A DNA stretch of 64,000 nt from Bradyrhizobium sp. SZCCT0148 (GCF_018129985.1 NZ_JAFCKT010000004.1:124001-188000); one strand, 5' to 3'. Shown: positions 31,040 to 41,236, counted from the stretch's first letter. Made by a program: numbers and translations. The notes: generated by a model from the sequence alone, not told the origin.

Positions 31040-32055
31040 GCGGTCAGCGCTCCCTCGCGTTCCGACATCGAGACATCGGTCCTGATGCAGCGAACGAAGT
31101 GCCCGGGCCCGACGTCGATCATCGGCGGAAGCGCGGCGCGGCACCGGTCGATCACGAGCGGACAACGGTCGGAGAAGGCGCAGCCGGACGGCAGATCGGC
31201 AAGCTCCGGCACGGTACCCGCGATCGTCTTCAGCCGCGTGCCCTTGCGCGCGCCGAGCTTCGGCCGGGCGCGGAACAGCCCCTGCGTATAGGGATGGCCC
31301 ATGCGGCGGAACACCTCATCGGTCGGTCCGCTCTCGACGACGGTGCCGCCATACATCACCATCATGCGCTGCACGTTCTCGGCGATGACGCCGAGATCGT
31401 GCGAGATCAGGATCATCGACATGCCGCGCTCCTCGACGAGATCGGCGATGAGGTCGAGGATCTGGCCCTGGATGGTGACGTCGAGCGCGGTGGTCGGCTC
31501 GTCCGCGATCAGCAGATCCGGCTCGCAGGCGAGCGCCATCGCGATGGTGATGCGCTGACGCTGGCCGCCGGAAAACTGGTGGGGATAGGCATCGATACGC
31601 CTGACAGCATCGGGCAGCCCGACGCGGTCGAGCAACGCGATCGCCTCCCTGCGTGCCTGCGCGGCCGAATGATTTCTGTGGCGCCGCAGCGGCTCGGCAA
31701 CCTGATGACCGATCGTATGCATCGGGTTGAGCGCGGTCATCGGCTCCTGAAAGATCATGCTGATGCGGTTGCCGCGCAGCTTGCAATAGTCCGCGTCCGC
31801 AAGCCCGACGAGCTCGTGACCGTCGAGCTTGGTGCTGCCGGACATCACTGCGCTATCGGGCAGCAGCCCCATCAGGGACAACGCAGTGACTGACTTGCCG
31901 CAGCCGGACTCGCCGACCAGCCCCAGCGTTTCGCCGCGCTTCAGGGTAAAGCTGACACCGCGCACGGCCTGCGCGTGTCCGCGGCTGGTGTTGAGACCGA
32001 CGCCGAGGCGATCGACCTCGAGCAGCGGCACGGCCTCTCGCTCGCCCATACTCAT
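31036..32055 (-). CDS. Peptide ABC transporter ATP-binding protein, DppD/OppD type
   Basis: The 339 residues contain a Walker A (GESGCGKSV), signature FSGGQRQRITIAMALACEPDLLIADEPTTALD, and the C-terminal oligopeptide extension (SGCAFSDRCPLVIDRC) with paired Cys. It forms the ATPase heterodimer with the DppF-like protein. ATG 32055 and the stop at 31036 both share 4-nt overlaps with the neighbouring genes, so expression is tightly coupled through the importer genes. Confidence 0.9.
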
Positions 32056-32945
32056 CGCTCCCGCGCCAGTCGGGGATCGAACAGATCGCGCAATCCGTCA
32101 CCGAGAAGATTGAGGCCGAGTACCGCAATCGCGATCGCGGCGCCCGGATAGACCGCGAGCATCGGCGATTGGAACAGCAGCGTCTGCGCATCGTTCAGCA
32201 TCCGCCCCCAGGACGGCTGCGGCGGCTGCGTGCCGAGGCCGAGATAGGACAGCGCGGCTTCGGCGAGAATGGCGAGCGCGAACTGGATGGTGACCTGCAC
32301 GATCAGGATCGACAGGATATTCGGCAGCACGTGCTCGATGGTGATGCGGAAGGCGCCCTTCCCCGCGGCACGCGCGGCCAGCACGAATTCGCGCGCCCAG
32401 ATCGCGTTGGCCGAGCCGCGCGTCAGCCGGGTCAGCGTTGGAATCTGGAAGATGCCGATCGCGACGATCGAGGTGACCATGCCGGGCCCGAACACCGCGG
32501 CCAGCATGATCGCGGAGAGCACGGCCGGAAAGGCGAAGGTGAAGTCGGAGAAGCGCATGATGAGCTCCTCCGTCCAGCCGCGCCGGGCCGAGGCGATCAG
32601 GCCCAGCGTCACACCGAAGCTGAGACCGATGCCGACGGCGATGACACCGACCAAGATAGTGGAACGGGAACCGGCGAGCAGCAGTGAAACGATGTCGCGG
32701 CCGAACGAATCGGTGCCGAGCCAATGCGCCGCCGAGGGCGGCCGCAGCTTGGAGGCGATGTCGATCTCGTAGGGCGACCACGGCGTCCACACCAGCGAAA
32801 GCAGCGCCGAGGCTAGCACCAGGAGGCTCAGCGAACCACCGAGCACGAAACTGCGATGGCGCAGCGCGCGGGACCAGAAGGTCCTCGCCGGCAATCGGCG
32901 CGTCGCCATCGGCGCGTCAATCGGAGTGGTCAGCGGCGCGCTCAC
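32052..32945 (-). CDS. Peptide ABC transporter permease, DppC type
   Basis: This is an inner-membrane permease of about 297 residues with an N-terminal OppC domain (FWSRALRHRSFVLGG), LGTDSFGRDIVSLLLAGSR, and the EAA loop AARAAGKGAFRITIEHVLPN. The frame is open much further upstream. I place the start at GTG 32945, where GTGA overlaps the DppB stop. ATG 32909, 12 codons inside, is the alternative and lacks a ribosome site. It heterodimerises with the DppB-like permease to form the channel. Confidence 0.87.
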   Translation of the reverse strand: MSAPLTTPIDAPMATRRLPARTFWSRALRHRSFVLGGSLSLLVLASALLSLVWTPWSPYEIDIASKLRPPSAAHWLGTDSFGRDIVSLLLAGSRSTILVGVIAVGIGLSFGVTLGLIASARRGWTEELIMRFSDFTFAFPAVLSAIMLAAVFGPGMVTSIVAIGIFQIPTLTRLTRGSANAIWAREFVLAARAAGKGAFRITIEHVLPNILSILIVQVTIQFALAILAEAALSYLGLGTQPPQPSWGRMLNDAQTLLFQSPMLAVYPGAAIAIAVLGLNLLGDGLRDLFDPRLARER

Positions 32946-33892
32946 AGGTCGTGGACCTTGATGCGGGGATCGATGAAGGCATAGAGCACGTCGACCACGA
33001 AATTGACGATGACGACCATGGTCGCCAGCAGCATCACGCAATTGCGCACCACGATCAGGTCGCGGTTGGCGATAGACTGGAAGATCAGGCGACCTAGACC
33101 CGGCAGGTAGAACACGTTCTCGATCACGATGGTGCCGGCGAGCAAATTGGCGAATTGCAGCCCCATTACCGTCATGACCGGGATCATGGCGTTGCGGAGC
33201 ACGTGGCTCCACAGCACCTCCCGCTTGCCGAGCCCCTTCGCGCGCGCCGTTCGAACAAAATCCTCGCGCAGCACTTCCAGCACCGCCGAGCGTGTGACAC
33301 GCGCAAGGATCGCGGCCTGCACCACCGCGAGCGAGATCGCCGGCAGCAACAGCGACTTGACGCCGAGCCAGATGCCGTCCTCCCAGCCGGAAAATCCGCC
33401 CGCCGAGAGCCATTGCAGCCGCACTGCGAACAACAGCACCAAGAGGATCGCGAACCAGAAATTCGGCAGCGCGATGCCGACCTGAGTCAGCGACATCACG
33501 CCGACATCGCCGAGCCTGTTGTGGTTTGCGGCGGTATAGATGCCGGCCGTGAGCGCCAGCGTCACAGTGATCGTCATCGCCATGATCGCGAGCGGAACGG
33601 TCAGCACCAGCCGCTCCGCGATCAGGCTGGCGACCGGCGTGCCGTAGACATAGGAGTTGCCGAGATCGCCGACGAGGAGCCCCTTGATCCATTGCAGATA
33701 GCGAACCGCCAGCGGCTGATCCAGCCCGAGCTTGACCGTGAGCGCGCGCACCGCATCCGCCGAGGCATCGGCACCCATCAGCATCTGCGCCGCGTTGCCG
33801 GGCAGCGCATCGAGCACGAGGAAGATGATTAGCGAAGCGCCGACCAGCGTCGCCAGCAAGGTCACCACTCGTCGAAGGACAAAGACGCTCAT
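32942..33892 (-). CDS. Peptide ABC transporter permease, DppB type
   Basis: The product is about 316 residues with six predicted membrane segments. It starts with the DppB hallmark MSVFVLRRVVTLLATLVGASLIIF and carries LGLDQPLAVRYLQWIKGLLVGDLGNSY and the EAA loop TARAKGLGKREVLWSHVLRN. Start ATG 33892 matches the usual family N-terminus; an in-frame upstream start at 33952 would add a basic 20-residue tail. It follows the amidase gene by 84 nt on the same strand. Confidence 0.88.
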   Translation of the reverse strand: MSVFVLRRVVTLLATLVGASLIIFLVLDALPGNAAQMLMGADASADAVRALTVKLGLDQPLAVRYLQWIKGLLVGDLGNSYVYGTPVASLIAERLVLTVPLAIMAMTITVTLALTAGIYTAANHNRLGDVGVMSLTQVGIALPNFWFAILLVLLFAVRLQWLSAGGFSGWEDGIWLGVKSLLLPAISLAVVQAAILARVTRSAVLEVLREDFVRTARAKGLGKREVLWSHVLRNAMIPVMTVMGLQFANLLAGTIVIENVFYLPGLGRLIFQSIANRDLIVVRNCVMLLATMVVIVNFVVDVLYAFIDPRIKVHDL

Positions 33893-33976
33893 GCGCGCTC
33901 GGGCTCGAAGCTCACTTTGGGCACGATCAACACGTCCGGAAGCCGGAAGCAAGCCCCTTGCTGCGTGGGCGGGGCG

Positions 33977-35398
33977 TCATTCCGGCCAGCGGGACAGGAG
34001 ATCGCTAGCGGCTTCGAACAGTGAGCTGACGCGCAGCAATTCGGCATCGGCACGGAAGCGGCCGACGAGCTGAAGCCCGATCGGCAGGCCGTCGGGGCCG
34101 AAGCCAGAAAGCAGGCTGATTGCGGGATGGCCGGTCATGTTGAACGGCATGGTCCAGGGGAACCAGTGCGGCCGGACGCTGTCGAAATCCGCTCCGTCGA
34201 TTTCGATGGTTCCGAACAGATCCTGCTCGATCGGCAGCGCAGTGCGGGTGAGCGTCGGCATCGCCAGCAAGTGTCCGTGCGCAAGCAGCGATTGCACGCG
34301 GCGGAACAGCGCGGTGCGCGCGAACATCGCCTCCTGGTAGCCGACGCCGCTGACCTCGGTCGCGAGCGCGAGTTGCTTGAGGAAGGCCTCGCTCAGCTCG
34401 TCGCCGTGCTCGGCCGCGAGTTTTGCAAAGCGCGTACGCCAGACCGTGTGGTTGATGGCGCGCCAGATCGGCTCGATGTCGAAACCGTCGCCGGAGAATT
34501 CCTCGAGCTCGGCGCCGAGCCCCGCCAGCCGGTCGAGGCTCGCCTTGAAGCTGGCTGCGACCTCGGCGGACGCCGGACGGCCGGGCGGCGTCAGGCAATA
34601 GAGGATCCGTTGCCCCCGCAGATCGCCGCGGAGGGCGGCCGTGCCAATGAAATCCGGCACGGGAACGCCGATCGACCAGGGGTCGCAGGCGTCCTCCCCG
34701 GACATCGCCTGCATCATCAGCGCGGTGTCGGCGACAGTGCGGGTCATCGGCGTGACATAGGTCTGGTTGCCGAACACATCCAGCGCCTGGCTGTGCGGGA
34801 TCACGCCGTTGCTCTGCTTCAAACCCACCACGCCATTGCAGGCAGCGGGAATTCGCGTCGAGCCGCCGCCGTCCGTCGCGACCGCGATCGGCGCGATGCC
34901 GCTGGCCACCGCCACCGCCGCGCCGCCGCTGGAGCCGCCGGACGAACGTCCGGCGTCCCAGGCATTGCGGGTGCGGCCGAACAATGGCGAATCCGTCAAA
35001 CACTTGCTGCCGAATTCCGGCGTCGTGGTCTTGCCGATCAGGATCGCGCCTTGCGCGCGCAGCCGCGCCACCGCGACGGCGTCCTCGCTCGGCACATTGT
35101 CCCTGTAGGGAACCGCGCCGAAGGTTGTCTTCACGCCCCTGGTGTTGACGATGTCCTTCACGGTGACGGGGATGCCGTGAAGCAGGCCGAGCGGCTCGCC
35201 GGCCATCACCCTGCGTTCGGCTTCGCGCGCGTCCGCCATCGCCTCGTCACCGCAGATCGTTATGAAGCAGTTCAGCTTCGGTTGGAGCGCTTCGGCGCGC
35301 GCAAGCACGGCGCTGACGATTTCGACCGGCGAGACTTTCTTGCTGGCAATGCGTTCGCGCAGCTCAGTGGCGGATAGGAAGCAGAGGTCGTTGCTCAT
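33977..35398 (-). CDS. Amidase of the amidase-signature family
   Basis: The 473 residues carry the Ser-cisSer-Lys triad numbered from ATG 35398: K81 (PVTVKDIVNT), S156 in the Gly/Ser-rich signature (GRSSGGSSGGAAVAVASG) and nucleophile S180 (DGGGSTRIPA). It hydrolyses a carboxamide to acid plus ammonia in the cytoplasm; no signal peptide is seen. The frame is open to 35491 but MSNDLCFLSATELRERI is the normal family N-terminus. It is first in the leftward set with DppBCDF-like genes and a family-5 binding protein, so the imported compound is probably its substrate (inference). GatA of the tRNA amidotransferase is less likely, as no gatB/gatC is nearby. Confidence 0.88.
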   Translation of the reverse strand: MSNDLCFLSATELRERIASKKVSPVEIVSAVLARAEALQPKLNCFITICGDEAMADAREAERRVMAGEPLGLLHGIPVTVKDIVNTRGVKTTFGAVPYRDNVPSEDAVAVARLRAQGAILIGKTTTPEFGSKCLTDSPLFGRTRNAWDAGRSSGGSSGGAAVAVASGIAPIAVATDGGGSTRIPAACNGVVGLKQSNGVIPHSQALDVFGNQTYVTPMTRTVADTALMMQAMSGEDACDPWSIGVPVPDFIGTAALRGDLRGQRILYCLTPPGRPASAEVAASFKASLDRLAGLGAELEEFSGDGFDIEPIWRAINHTVWRTRFAKLAAEHGDELSEAFLKQLALATEVSGVGYQEAMFARTALFRRVQSLLAHGHLLAMPTLTRTALPIEQDLFGTIEIDGADFDSVRPHWFPWTMPFNMTGHPAISLLSGFGPDGLPIGLQLVGRFRADAELLRVSSLFEAASDLLSRWPE

Positions 35399-35521
35399 GA
35401 GGACCGGCTCGCGTGAAGTCGCGCGGACCTTGCCAGTGCGAACCTGCCCTGTCCATTTCTGTGGACGCATGGAGGCAGTCCGCCGGGACATCCCGGAAAC
35501 GACGTGAGCCGACCGTCCGGC

Positions 35522-36457
35522 CTACCAATCCGCCGCGACTTCGTGGCGCCAAGGCGGATCGGCACCGGGACGGGTGCAGGTCAGCCCCGCGCAGTTGGCG
35601 GCAAAGGACAGCGCCCGGCGGAGCTCGTCTGCGCCGTTGCTCCCCAGTTTCGCGCGGGCGAGGCGTTCCTGCTTGTACAGGGCAAAGAGCAGCGCCGCCT
35701 GAAAACTGTCGCCTGCGCCGATCGTATCGGCGACTTCGACCTTGGGCGCGGCGACCTCGATGCGCCCTGTCCCCGCGTGCCATGCGAGGGCGCCATCGCT
35801 GCCGCGGGTAATGACAACGAGGCTGGTGCCCTGCCTGAGCAGCGCATTCGCCCGCTGCTCGTAAGGCTCATCGCCGAAGAGATAGGCAAAGTCGACGTCG
35901 GACATCTTGATGAGATCCGCGCGGCCAGCGAACTCGGCCATGCGCGCCAGATAGGCCGGCTTGTCCTTGACCAGATTGGGGCGGCAGTTCGGGTCGAAGG
36001 AGATCGTCGATGACGCCCGCGCGTCCGCGACAAGGGCGCTGGTCTCCGCCGCGCCCCGGTCGTCGACGAGCGTGGTCGAGCCGACATGGACGACTTCGAC
36101 CGCATCGAAGGGAATGGTCCCGCGCCGGTAAGTCCAATTCCGCGCCGCGGTCTCGGCATCGTAGAAAGCATAATGCGACTCGCCCCCGATGATCCGAACG
36201 AAGGCGAGTGTGGTCTGCTGATCGCTGCGCGTGGCGAGACCCAGCTCGACCTGCGAAGCCGCAGCATGTTCTGCAATCATACGTCCGAACAGGTCGTTCG
36301 CGATTCCGCCGACGAAGCCGGCCGGCGCGCCCAACCGCGCCATTCCGATCGCGACGTTGAGGCAGGAACCGCCGACGGCAGGCATCAGGGCCTCGCGTCC
36401 CTCAGCGTCCCGTGTCGGCACGATATCGATCAGGGCGTCGCCGCAGGCTACCAGCAT
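35522..36457 (-). CDS. PfkB/ribokinase-family carbohydrate kinase, fructokinase-like
   Basis: The 311 residues, from ATG 36457 with AAGAGG at 9 nt, show the N-terminal PfkB segment (CGDALIDIVPT; GGSCLNVAIGMARLG) and the C-terminal signature DTIGAGDSFQAALLFA with catalytic base D250. Such enzymes phosphorylate a sugar, most often fructose, with ATP. The frame is open to 36529 but without a ribosome site. It sits alone between the nor cluster (138 nt) and the amidase gene (123 nt), so context does not fix the substrate. Confidence 0.85.
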   Translation of the reverse strand: MLVACGDALIDIVPTRDAEGREALMPAVGGSCLNVAIGMARLGAPAGFVGGIANDLFGRMIAEHAAASQVELGLATRSDQQTTLAFVRIIGGESHYAFYDAETAARNWTYRRGTIPFDAVEVVHVGSTTLVDDRGAAETSALVADARASSTISFDPNCRPNLVKDKPAYLARMAEFAGRADLIKMSDVDFAYLFGDEPYEQRANALLRQGTSLVVITRGSDGALAWHAGTGRIEVAAPKVEVADTIGAGDSFQAALLFALYKQERLARAKLGSNGADELRRALSFAANCAGLTCTRPGADPPWRHEVAADW

Positions 36458-36595
36458 CAGCCTGAACCTCTTGCGATTGTCACGCATCGTCGCGCGGCTA
36501 CCGCGATCGAGCTCGCCTTTCTGATCCATCCGGCCATTCGATCATATGCCCAGTTCCTGAGCAACAGTTCACACCGGGCTCCATTGCTTCAAGCC

Positions 36596-38512
36596 TCAAT
36601 GCGCCACCTGCCGATAGATTGCCGGCAGTGCCGCCGGCAATCGCTTGATGTTGCCAACGATGGCGTACCCACCGCGTCCGAACAACGTCGGAAAGTAGGA
36701 TTGGGCCGTCGCGTCGATCGTCGCGCCGAAGACCGCCATGCCGAGCCGGCGCGCTTCCTGCACAGATTTCCTGGTGTCTTCGAGCGCAAAGCGCCCTTCA
36801 TAGTGATCGACGTCATTCGGCTTCCCATCGGTGAGAACGAGCAGCAGCTTCTTGCGTTGCGGTTGTCGGGCGAGCTCGGCCGAGGCATGGCGCACCGCCG
36901 CGCCGATTCGTGTGTAATAGCCGGGCTTGAGCGCTCCGATGCGGCGCTCCACCGCCCCGCTCATCGGCTCGCCGAACGCCTTTACAGTCTCGAGCCTTAC
37001 CCAGGAGCGCCGGCGCGAAGTGAAGGTCAGGATGCTGTGATGATCTCCGCAAGCCGACAGCCCGTGGGCGAGGACCAGCAGCGCTTCCTTCTCGACATCG
37101 AGCACGCGATAGCCGTCGACCCAGGCGTCCGTGGAGAGCGAGACGTCGACCAGAAGCGTGACGGCGAGATCGTGCCCCTGCGGCCGCATCGCCATGTGGA
37201 CGCGATCGAGACCGCCGCTGCTGCCGGCGCGCAGATCGCATCTCGCCCGAACCAGCGCATCGAGATCGAGGTCATCTCCATCGGCCTGGGCGCGCAACAA
37301 TTCGCGACGCGGCCGCAAGGCCTCGAAGCGACGGCGGACCTGTCGAACGTGCCGGCGCATGGTCTCATCGGGCGTCCAGCTCTCGCCTCGTTCTGGGGCC
37401 GCGCCGGCGAGCACGCGGCAGTGATCCGGCAGATAGGAGCCGCTGCGGTAGTTCCATTCGGGATACGTCAGTCCGATATTCAATCGCGAGGCGTCGAGGG
37501 CCTCCGGTGGCAGGTCGAGATCGAATTTGAACCAGCTCGCCGGCTTGCCGCTGCGGCGGCTGAGCGTGATCTCCTCGAGATCGTCGGCTGCCTTCTGCGC
37601 ATCCTCGTTCTCGCTGTCATCGGCGGGGCGGTCGACATTGACCATCTCGGCCATCGCGAGGATCTTCTCGAAGCGGTTGAGCACGAAAGGGTCGCGGCGA
37701 TTGGCGCCGTCCTCGCGCTCGCGGACGGCGAGGCGCTTGCGATTATCATCGGCCGCCGCTTCTGCGCCCGGTGCGCACTCATCCTCGCCGGCATGTGCGG
37801 GCGAAAGCTCGCGCGTCCAGCAGTCCCCCCAGAGCGGGCACGGCAGGATCGAATGATAACCCGGCGGCGCCTTGTCGGGCAGCGGGCCCGCCCCCATCAT
37901 CGCCTGCCACAGCTTGCCTGCAGGAGGCTTGCCGGCTCCGAGCAGGGCCAGCACGATCTGCTCGACCTCCTGCTCGATTCGCGGCATGGAACGACGGGGC
38001 CTTGCCTCGGCGGTTGCTGCGGCAAGCTGCGCGTAATCGGCGACAAGGCCGGGAAGCTGCAAGAGTACCCAGACCGTAGTCTCGCTCGCACGGCGCAACA
38101 CCAGAAGGTCCCGCCGCAACGGATCAGTTTCCGCGAAGGCCTCGATTGGCGCGGCCGCGAACCACGCCGCAAGCCAGCGATAAAGCGTTGCATTCAAGAC
38201 GCGGTCGGGAAAGATCGCAATGCGATCGGGGAGGAAGATCGTTGCAGCGTCGCGCCCCGGCTGTTCGAGGCGCTCGTCGCCAAGGCCGATGCGCTGCCAC
38301 CAGCCGAGACGATGGCCTGCCCGGCGTGCGCCTGCGCTTGCGAGCTGCACGCCTGTCTCACCGCCGAGTGCGCGGAACATCACCGCGAGCCGGCCCTTTA
38401 CTTCGGTCAGTGCAACGGCGTGGTCGTCGTGAACCGGATAGCTCGCGGTGCCGCCGACCATCCTGTGCCAGGCACGACCGACCGTCTCTTCCAGTTCGAG
38501 GAAGTCGCGCAT
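36596..38512 (-). CDS. norD: Nitric oxide reductase activation protein NorD
   Basis: The 638-residue cytoplasmic protein has a C-terminal von Willebrand A domain with the MIDAS motif DVSLSTDAW (DxSxS) and a downstream TDGKPNDVDHYEG loop. The N-terminal half is helical, with an acidic, charged middle region (DDSENEDAQKAADDLEE). It works with the MoxR-type AAA+ protein NorQ to mature the NorCB complex, probably by helping insert the non-haem iron. It is last in the nor operon, 12 nt after norQ. Confidence 0.92.
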   Translation of the reverse strand: MRDFLELEETVGRAWHRMVGGTASYPVHDDHAVALTEVKGRLAVMFRALGGETGVQLASAGARRAGHRLGWWQRIGLGDERLEQPGRDAATIFLPDRIAIFPDRVLNATLYRWLAAWFAAAPIEAFAETDPLRRDLLVLRRASETTVWVLLQLPGLVADYAQLAAATAEARPRRSMPRIEQEVEQIVLALLGAGKPPAGKLWQAMMGAGPLPDKAPPGYHSILPCPLWGDCWTRELSPAHAGEDECAPGAEAAADDNRKRLAVREREDGANRRDPFVLNRFEKILAMAEMVNVDRPADDSENEDAQKAADDLEEITLSRRSGKPASWFKFDLDLPPEALDASRLNIGLTYPEWNYRSGSYLPDHCRVLAGAAPERGESWTPDETMRRHVRQVRRRFEALRPRRELLRAQADGDDLDLDALVRARCDLRAGSSGGLDRVHMAMRPQGHDLAVTLLVDVSLSTDAWVDGYRVLDVEKEALLVLAHGLSACGDHHSILTFTSRRRSWVRLETVKAFGEPMSGAVERRIGALKPGYYTRIGAAVRHASAELARQPQRKKLLLVLTDGKPNDVDHYEGRFALEDTRKSVQEARRLGMAVFGATIDATAQSYFPTLFGRGGYAIVGNIKRLPAALPAIYRQVAH

Positions 38513-38524
38513 GAGCGGGGCGCC

Positions 38525-39334
38525 TCATCCGATGACGGCGCGGGCGACGTCCAGCAGCGCCGCCTTCACGTCGCAATCGTCAGTCAGCGGCTCGATCATG
38601 CCCGCCAGCACGGCATCGGCGACCGGCGTGCCCGCGGCAATCAGGGTCGCACAATAGACGAGGAGCCGGGTCGAGACACCCTCCTCCAGATCGTGGCCCC
38701 TGAGCGCGCGCAGCCGGCCCGCCAGGCCCACCAGCGGCCGCACCCGTTCCGGCGACAGCCCGCTTTCGGCGGCCACCACGGCGATCTCCTGCTCGGCCGG
38801 TAGGAAGCCGAATTCGATGGCTACAAAGCGCTGCCGCGTCGATGGCTTCAGCGCCTTCAACAGCGTCTGGTAGCCTGGATTGTAGGAGACCACGAGCATG
38901 AAGCTGCCCGGCGCCACCAGTTCCTCGCCGGTTCGCTCGAGCGGCAGGATACGGCGATCGTCGGTCAGAGGATGCAGCACCACGGTGACGTCCTTGCGGG
39001 CCTCCACGACCTCGTCGAGATAGCAGATGCCGCCTTCGCGCACCGCGCGCGTCAGCGGACCATCGGTCCACACGGTGTCGCCGCCCCTGAGCAGATAGCG
39101 CCCGGTGAGATCGGCGGCGGTGAGATCGTCGTGACAGGAAACCGTGTGAAGCGGCAGGCCCAGCCGCTCCGCCATATGCGCAACGAAGCGCGTCTTGCCG
39201 CAGCCGGTCGGCCCCTTCAGCAGAACCGGCAGACGACGTCGCCAGGCATGTTCGAAAAGCGCGCATTCGTTTCCGGACGGAACATAGGCCGGCAACTCGG
39301 GCGCCGCGATCACCGTGTGAAGGGCCGCTTTCAT
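38525..39334 (-). CDS. norQ: Nitric oxide reductase accessory AAA+ ATPase NorQ
   Basis: The 269-residue MoxR-family ATPase has Walker A (GPTGCGKTRF), Walker B (ICYLDEVVE), sensor 1 (VVSYNPGYQ) and an arginine finger region (KPSTRQRFV). ATG 39334, with GGAGAG at 5-6 nt, gives the usual NorQ length; the frame is open to 39400. It forms a ring that acts with NorD on the NO reductase. Position between norB and norD is the standard norCBQD order. Confidence 0.93.
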   Translation of the reverse strand: MKAALHTVIAAPELPAYVPSGNECALFEHAWRRRLPVLLKGPTGCGKTRFVAHMAERLGLPLHTVSCHDDLTAADLTGRYLLRGGDTVWTDGPLTRAVREGGICYLDEVVEARKDVTVVLHPLTDDRRILPLERTGEELVAPGSFMLVVSYNPGYQTLLKALKPSTRQRFVAIEFGFLPAEQEIAVVAAESGLSPERVRPLVGLAGRLRALRGHDLEEGVSTRLLVYCATLIAAGTPVADAVLAGMIEPLTDDCDVKAALLDVARAVIG

Positions 39335-39396
39335 GAGATCTCTCCGGATTTTCCAGGAAGCAGGCGGCCGCGGTAAACCGCAGCCGCCCTTTTCGT

Positions 39397-40743
39397 TCAC
39401 TCAGCCGGCTGCAGCGCGGCGGAAACGGTCGCCTGCTTCTCGCGGCCCGGCACCAGCACGGCCCAGACGAACATCAGCGCGGAGATCGCGACGAATACAC
39501 CGGAGCCGAGTCGGACCCAGTAGAACATCGCGAGCTGGTCCTGCACGTCCATGTACCCCTGACCGAGCACGCGCTGGAGATGGACCTGGACCACGCCGGC
39601 GAAGGTCAGCGCGAAAGTCATGGTCATCATTGCCGTGCACATGATCCAGAAGCTCGTCATGCTGAGCCACTGGTTGTAGGGCGCACGTCCCTTGAGTTGC
39701 GGGATTGCATAGGCCATCACCGACAGGTTCAACATCACGTAGGCGCCGAAGAAGGCGAGATGGCCGTGCGCCGCGGTGACCTGCGTGCCGTGGGTGTAGT
39801 AGTTCACAGAGGACAGCGTGTGCAGGAAGCCCCAGACGCCGGCGCCGAGAAACGCCATCACCGAGCAGCCGACCGACCACAACAGCGCAGCGCGGTTCGG
39901 ATGCTTGCGGCCGGCCTTCCATGTCATCTGCACCGTGAAGATCACCATGGTGAAGAACGGCGCAACCTCGAGCGTGGAAAACAATGAACCGATCCACTGC
40001 CAGTAACCGGGCGCGCCGATCCAGTAGAAATGATGGCCGGTCCCGAGAATGCCCGAGAACAAGGCAAGGCCGATGATGACGTAGAGCCACTTTTCCACGA
40101 CCTCACGATCGATGCCGTTGAGCTTGATCATGAGATAAGCGAGGACGGAGGCCATGATCAGCTCCCAAACGCCTTCGACCCAGAGATGGACGACGTACCA
40201 CCAGTACATCTTGTCGACGGCAAGGTTCGCCGGGTTGTAGAAGGCGAACAGGAAGAAGATCGCGACGCCCCACAGGCCGAACAACAGGATGTTGGTGACC
40301 GTGGTCTTGCGGCCCTTCAGGGCCGTCATCGTGACGTTGAACAGGAACATCAGGCAGACGACGACAATGCCGACCTTGATGATGAAGGGTTGTTCGAGGA
40401 ACTCGCGGCCCTCGTGATAGTGGAAGAGATAGCCGACCACGGCGACGCCTGCTACGCCGAAGAACATCCAGAACTGGATCTTCGCCAACAGCGGGCTGTA
40501 CAGCTCGGTCTCGGTCTCTTCCGGCAGTAGGTAATAGGTCGCCCCCATGAAGCCGATCAGCGACCACACGATCAGCGCGTTGGTGTGGATCATCCTGACG
40601 ATGTTGAACGGCAGGAGGGTCGACAGGGTATTGGGCAGGACGTAGATGGTTCCGGCGAGGAGGCCGAACAGGACCTGGGCCAGGAACAAGGTCAGCGCGC
40701 CGTAGAAATACAGCATCGCGACTTTCTGGGTTTGATATTTCAT
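39397..40743 (-). CDS. norB: Nitric oxide reductase large subunit NorB
   Basis: The 448 residues form about 12 membrane helices of the haem-copper oxidase superfamily. Conserved His ligands appear in MIHTNALIVWS, VVHLWVEGVWELIMASV (with the NorB-specific Glu), GTGHHFYWIG and AAHGHLAFFGAYV, as in cytochrome-c-type NO reductase (cNOR). The protein lacks the long N-terminal extension of quinol-type qNOR, and a separate norC lies 40 nt upstream, so the enzyme is the two-subunit form. It reduces 2 NO to N2O at a haem b3/non-haem iron centre. Confidence 0.96.
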   Translation of the reverse strand: MKYQTQKVAMLYFYGALTLFLAQVLFGLLAGTIYVLPNTLSTLLPFNIVRMIHTNALIVWSLIGFMGATYYLLPEETETELYSPLLAKIQFWMFFGVAGVAVVGYLFHYHEGREFLEQPFIIKVGIVVVCLMFLFNVTMTALKGRKTTVTNILLFGLWGVAIFFLFAFYNPANLAVDKMYWWYVVHLWVEGVWELIMASVLAYLMIKLNGIDREVVEKWLYVIIGLALFSGILGTGHHFYWIGAPGYWQWIGSLFSTLEVAPFFTMVIFTVQMTWKAGRKHPNRAALLWSVGCSVMAFLGAGVWGFLHTLSSVNYYTHGTQVTAAHGHLAFFGAYVMLNLSVMAYAIPQLKGRAPYNQWLSMTSFWIMCTAMMTMTFALTFAGVVQVHLQRVLGQGYMDVQDQLAMFYWVRLGSGVFVAISALMFVWAVLVPGREKQATVSAALQPAE

Positions 40744-40783
40744 CTCGGGTTCTCTTTGTCTTGAGAAGAATAAAGCAGCACGC

Positions 40784-41236
40784 TCAACCAGCCTTGTTCG
40801 GCGGCCAGCTCTGACGCTTGATCGTGCTGACCCATTGCAGGAAATCGGCGAGATCGTTGAGCTCCTGGTCGGTCAGGTTGAACTGCGGCATCTGCCGCCG
40901 GCCTTCCGCGCCCGAGGGCTGCGATTGCATCCAGGCCTTCAGCGTTTCGCGTGCAGCGGCCGGATCCTCCTTGCCGCCCCAGCGATCCCAGACGTTGCCG
41001 ACCTCGGGCGCGAAATAGGCGCCCTCGCCCAGCAGCGTGTGGCAGTTGATGCAGGAGTTCTTCTCCCAGACGTGCTTGCCGCGGGCGACCGACGACGTCA
41101 GCGTCGTTGCGTCCGTGGACGTCGTGGCCATGTAGTAATGGCTGTGCGCCGTCAGCCCTATGAAAATGGCGAAGAAGAAGGCCGAGCCGCCGTAGAAGAC
41201 GTTCCGAGCGGCGGACTTGGTCAGGCGTTCAGCCAT
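40784..41236 (-). CDS. norC: Nitric oxide reductase cytochrome c subunit NorC
   Basis: The 150 residues have an N-terminal uncleaved membrane anchor (about 13-31) and a periplasmic domain with haem motif C62-I-N-C65-H66 and probable Met ligand M116 (RRQMPQFNLTD). ATG 41236 follows AAGGA at 7 nt. It passes electrons from periplasmic cytochrome c or cupredoxin to NorB. The 96-nt gap before it holds its own TTG-N8-CAA box, so it may also have its own promoter besides read-through from norEF. Confidence 0.95.
   Translation of the reverse strand: MAERLTKSAARNVFYGGSAFFFAIFIGLTAHSHYYMATTSTDATTLTSSVARGKHVWEKNSCINCHTLLGEGAYFAPEVGNVWDRWGGKEDPAAARETLKAWMQSQPSGAEGRRQMPQFNLTDQELNDLADFLQWVSTIKRQSWPPNKAG

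Noticed and set aside
36086..38803. A 905-codon open frame on the plus strand
   Set aside because: Antisense to norD and part of the PfkB gene; no recognisable domain.
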